Origin: Clostridiales bacterium
Lineage (GTDB): Bacteria > Bacillota > Clostridia > Oscillospirales > Ruminococcaceae
Reading direction: 5' to 3'
Assembly: GCA_029007575.1 (NCBI GenBank)
Contig: JAQXIB010000071.1
Span: 1 to 15,494 of the forward strand
Length of the DNA: 15,494 bases
In this document: positions 14,090-15,494 of the stretch, in pieces
How positions within the stretch are numbered: the first letter of the stretch is position 1
Layout of the letters: each line of letters begins with the position of its first letter
The notes under the pieces: generated by a model
Told to the model about the DNA's origin: nothing
The model's database searches: none
The model's input: the letters and a program-made list of their open reading frames with translations, nothing else
Made by a program: the position numbers and the translations under genes

Positions 14090-15331
14090 ATGAAACGACT
14101 CGTTTTCCATGTTGATGTCAACAGCGCTTTTCTTTCATGGGAAGCAGCAAGACGAGTAGCCGAAGGCGGAGAAGATATCCGGCTGATTCCATCCGCGATC
14201 GGCGGAGACAGGGAAAAACGCACCGGCGTGATTTTGGCAAAATCCATCCCGGCAAAGCAATACCGGATCAAAACCGGTGAACCGGTAGCCATGGCGTTGC
14301 GCAAATGCCCTGACCTCTATCTTGTCAAACCGGATTTCCGCCTCTACGAACGCAGCTCGAAAGCCTTTATGGATATTTGCCGGCAATATGCGCCGATAGT
14401 GGAAAAATACTCGATCGACGAATGCTTTCTGGATATGAGCGGCACCTCTCTGATTTATCCCGATCCGATTGCTCTGGCACATGAAATAAAGGATAAGATT
14501 CGAGATACCCTTGGCTTTACCGTTAACATCGGCATTGGAGATAACAAACTGCTTGCCAAAATGGCAAGCGACTTTGAAAAGCCCGACAAGGTTCACACCT
14601 TATTTACAGAGGAAATAGAAGAAAAACTATGGCCTCTCTCGGTGAGAGACTTGTTTTCGGTAGGGCACGCGACTGCCGAACGGTTAGAGAGAATATCGAT
14701 CAAAACGATTGGCGACTTGGCAAAAACCGATCTCACCTGGATTCAAAATATCCTCGGCAAAAAGTTGGGCGAACAGTTGCATCACTATGCAAACGGTATC
14801 GATGATTCTCCGGTTCTCGCCGAACCGGAAGAAGCAAAAGGATACAGCGTTTCCACTACTTTGGAAGAAGATGTCAAAACGACCGATGCGGCTAATCACA
14901 TCCTACTGGCGCTGGCCGACAGCGTTTCCTCCAGAATGAGAGCGGACGGTGCAAAGGCTTATTGCATCGGCGTCACCATCCGGGACAACAACTTTAAAAA
15001 CAAATCGCATCAAGTAAAACGCTCGGATCCGACCGATATTACCGCGGAAATTTTTGATACCTCGAAAAAACTTTTTGCCGAGCTTTGGGACAAGCGCACT
15101 CCTTTACGATTGCTGGGGATCTCGCTTACTCATATTACAAAAGAGAATACGGAACAGATCTCTTTCTTTCCGGACAAACGCAGAGAGCGTGCCCAAAAGG
15201 CAGACAAAGCGATTGACAGCATCCGAAGCAAATTCGGTATGTCGGCAATTTCCCGCGGTTGTGCCGTTCAGTCCGTTGAGGTGGGCAAAAAATATAAAGC
15301 ACAGATAGAGGGGAAAAAAGGAAAAACATAA
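14090..15331 (+). CDS. dinB: Y-family translesion DNA polymerase (Pol IV / DinB type)
   Basis: Copies damaged DNA past lesions. Predicted 413 residues. Palm residues: VFHVDVNSAFLSW (5-17; D9 as metal ligand, F14 as likely steric gate) and EKYSIDECFLDMSG (105-118; D110 and E111 catalytic). Helix-hairpin-helix region RDLFSVGHATAERLERISI (186-204). The little-finger domain covers about 240-350. The near-terminal QISFF (356-360) fits the beta-clamp binding motif. The DVNSAFLSW form is that of the Clostridia branch rather than E. coli DinB, so the symbol marks the family. The start has AAAGGAG about 9 bases upstream; an earlier ATG at 14036 lacks one. The gene is bracketed by inverted copies of the 156-bp element and has no other visible terminator. 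Confidence 0.94.
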   Translation: MKRLVFHVDVNSAFLSWEAARRVAEGGEDIRLIPSAIGGDREKRTGVILAKSIPAKQYRIKTGEPVAMALRKCPDLYLVKPDFRLYERSSKAFMDICRQYAPIVEKYSIDECFLDMSGTSLIYPDPIALAHEIKDKIRDTLGFTVNIGIGDNKLLAKMASDFEKPDKVHTLFTEEIEEKLWPLSVRDLFSVGHATAERLERISIKTIGDLAKTDLTWIQNILGKKLGEQLHHYANGIDDSPVLAEPEEAKGYSVSTTLEEDVKTTDAANHILLALADSVSSRMRADGAKAYCIGVTIRDNNFKNKSHQVKRSDPTDITAEIFDTSKKLFAELWDKRTPLRLLGISLTHITKENTEQISFFPDKRRERAQKADKAIDSIRSKFGMSAISRGCAVQSVEVGKKYKAQIEGKKGKT

Positions 15332-15354
15332 AGGCAGAAATTTCTTGTTTCTAA

Positions 15355-15494
15355 TACTAAAATCTAATTGAAAGCTTTAATCAATTTTCGAGAATGAATT
15401 GTACCGAAAAAGGCAGACGACGACGCTGGGCTGACGCCCAGCAAGGAGGATAACACGTTCCGGTGCAATTCAGGTCGGAAAGAATTAAAGTGTT
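15355..15494 (-). mobile_element. 156-bp palindromic MITE/ERIC-like element, copy 3 (cut by window end)
   Basis: Begins with TACTAAAATCTAATTGAAA after a TAA at 15352-15354, and matches the reverse complement of copy 2 with two differences over 140 visible bases; the last 16 bases and second TAA lie outside. The central hairpin is at 15425-15442, followed by AAGGAGG at 15443-15449. It starts 23 bases after the polymerase stop, so the polymerase transcript reads straight into it. Confidence 0.88.

Noticed and set aside
13935..14090. SOS (LexA) box before the Y-family polymerase
   Set aside because: GAAC occurs near 14066 but is not followed by GTTC at the right distance, so no LexA site is supported.
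13938..14093. 51-codon frame upstream of the polymerase gene, whose stop overlaps the polymerase ATG (ATGA)
   Set aside because: The overlap is suggestive of coupling, but the start has no ribosome binding site, the predicted promoter (-10 at 13976) lies inside the frame, and the peptide looks like no known small protein.

Overview
The window looks like chromosomal DNA of a gut-type Clostridia (Oscillospiraceae/Ruminococcaceae-like) bacterium. This is inferred from the single-chain class II glycyl-tRNA synthetase, GGAGG-type ribosome binding sites, TTGACA/TATAAT-type promoters, an ECF sigma/membrane anti-sigma pair, a serpin lipoprotein and cytoplasmic-type GH38/GH92 mannosidases. No species can be named from sequence alone.

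Layout. 1-740 (minus) is the N-terminal part of glycyl-tRNA synthetase. 741-1245 holds no gene; it is a patchwork of short intergenic repeats, including a 34-base unit present three times. 1370-4256 (minus) encodes an ECF sigma factor and, overlapping it by 20 bases, a one-pass membrane protein with a very large unrecognised outer domain, probably its anti-sigma/sensor. Divergent from it, 4630-5889 (plus) is a lipoprotein serpin. 6174-10952 (minus) is a two-gene mannosidase operon, GH38 then GH92. Its divergent neighbour at 11383-12477 (plus) is a GntR-HTH/LacI-type repressor. The gap between them holds two good promoters and three copies of an ATACAAATT-type candidate operator. Convergent with the repressor is a uroporphyrinogen-decarboxylase-like (COG0407-type) gene at 12620-13585 (minus). 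A Y-family DNA polymerase gene lies at 14090-15331 (plus).

How it may work together. The mannosidase block reads as a locally controlled catabolic unit: GH38 and GH92 both remove alpha-mannose, lack signal peptides, and so should act on imported manno-oligosaccharides, with the divergent repressor sensing a sugar. The sigma/anti-sigma/serpin block looks like an envelope-sensing unit placed next to a surface protease inhibitor.

The most unusual item is a 156-bp near-palindromic mobile element. Two complete copies (5963-6118, 13779-13934) and one cut by the window end (15355-15494) are present. Each complete copy is bounded by a TAA duplication, and the ends are inverted repeats. The arms show paired substitutions that keep base pairing, while a central core is almost invariant. 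Two nearly identical copies in opposite orientation flank the polymerase gene. Downstream of both the GH92 gene and the polymerase gene the element is read in the same orientation, which suggests a role in 3' untranslated regions.
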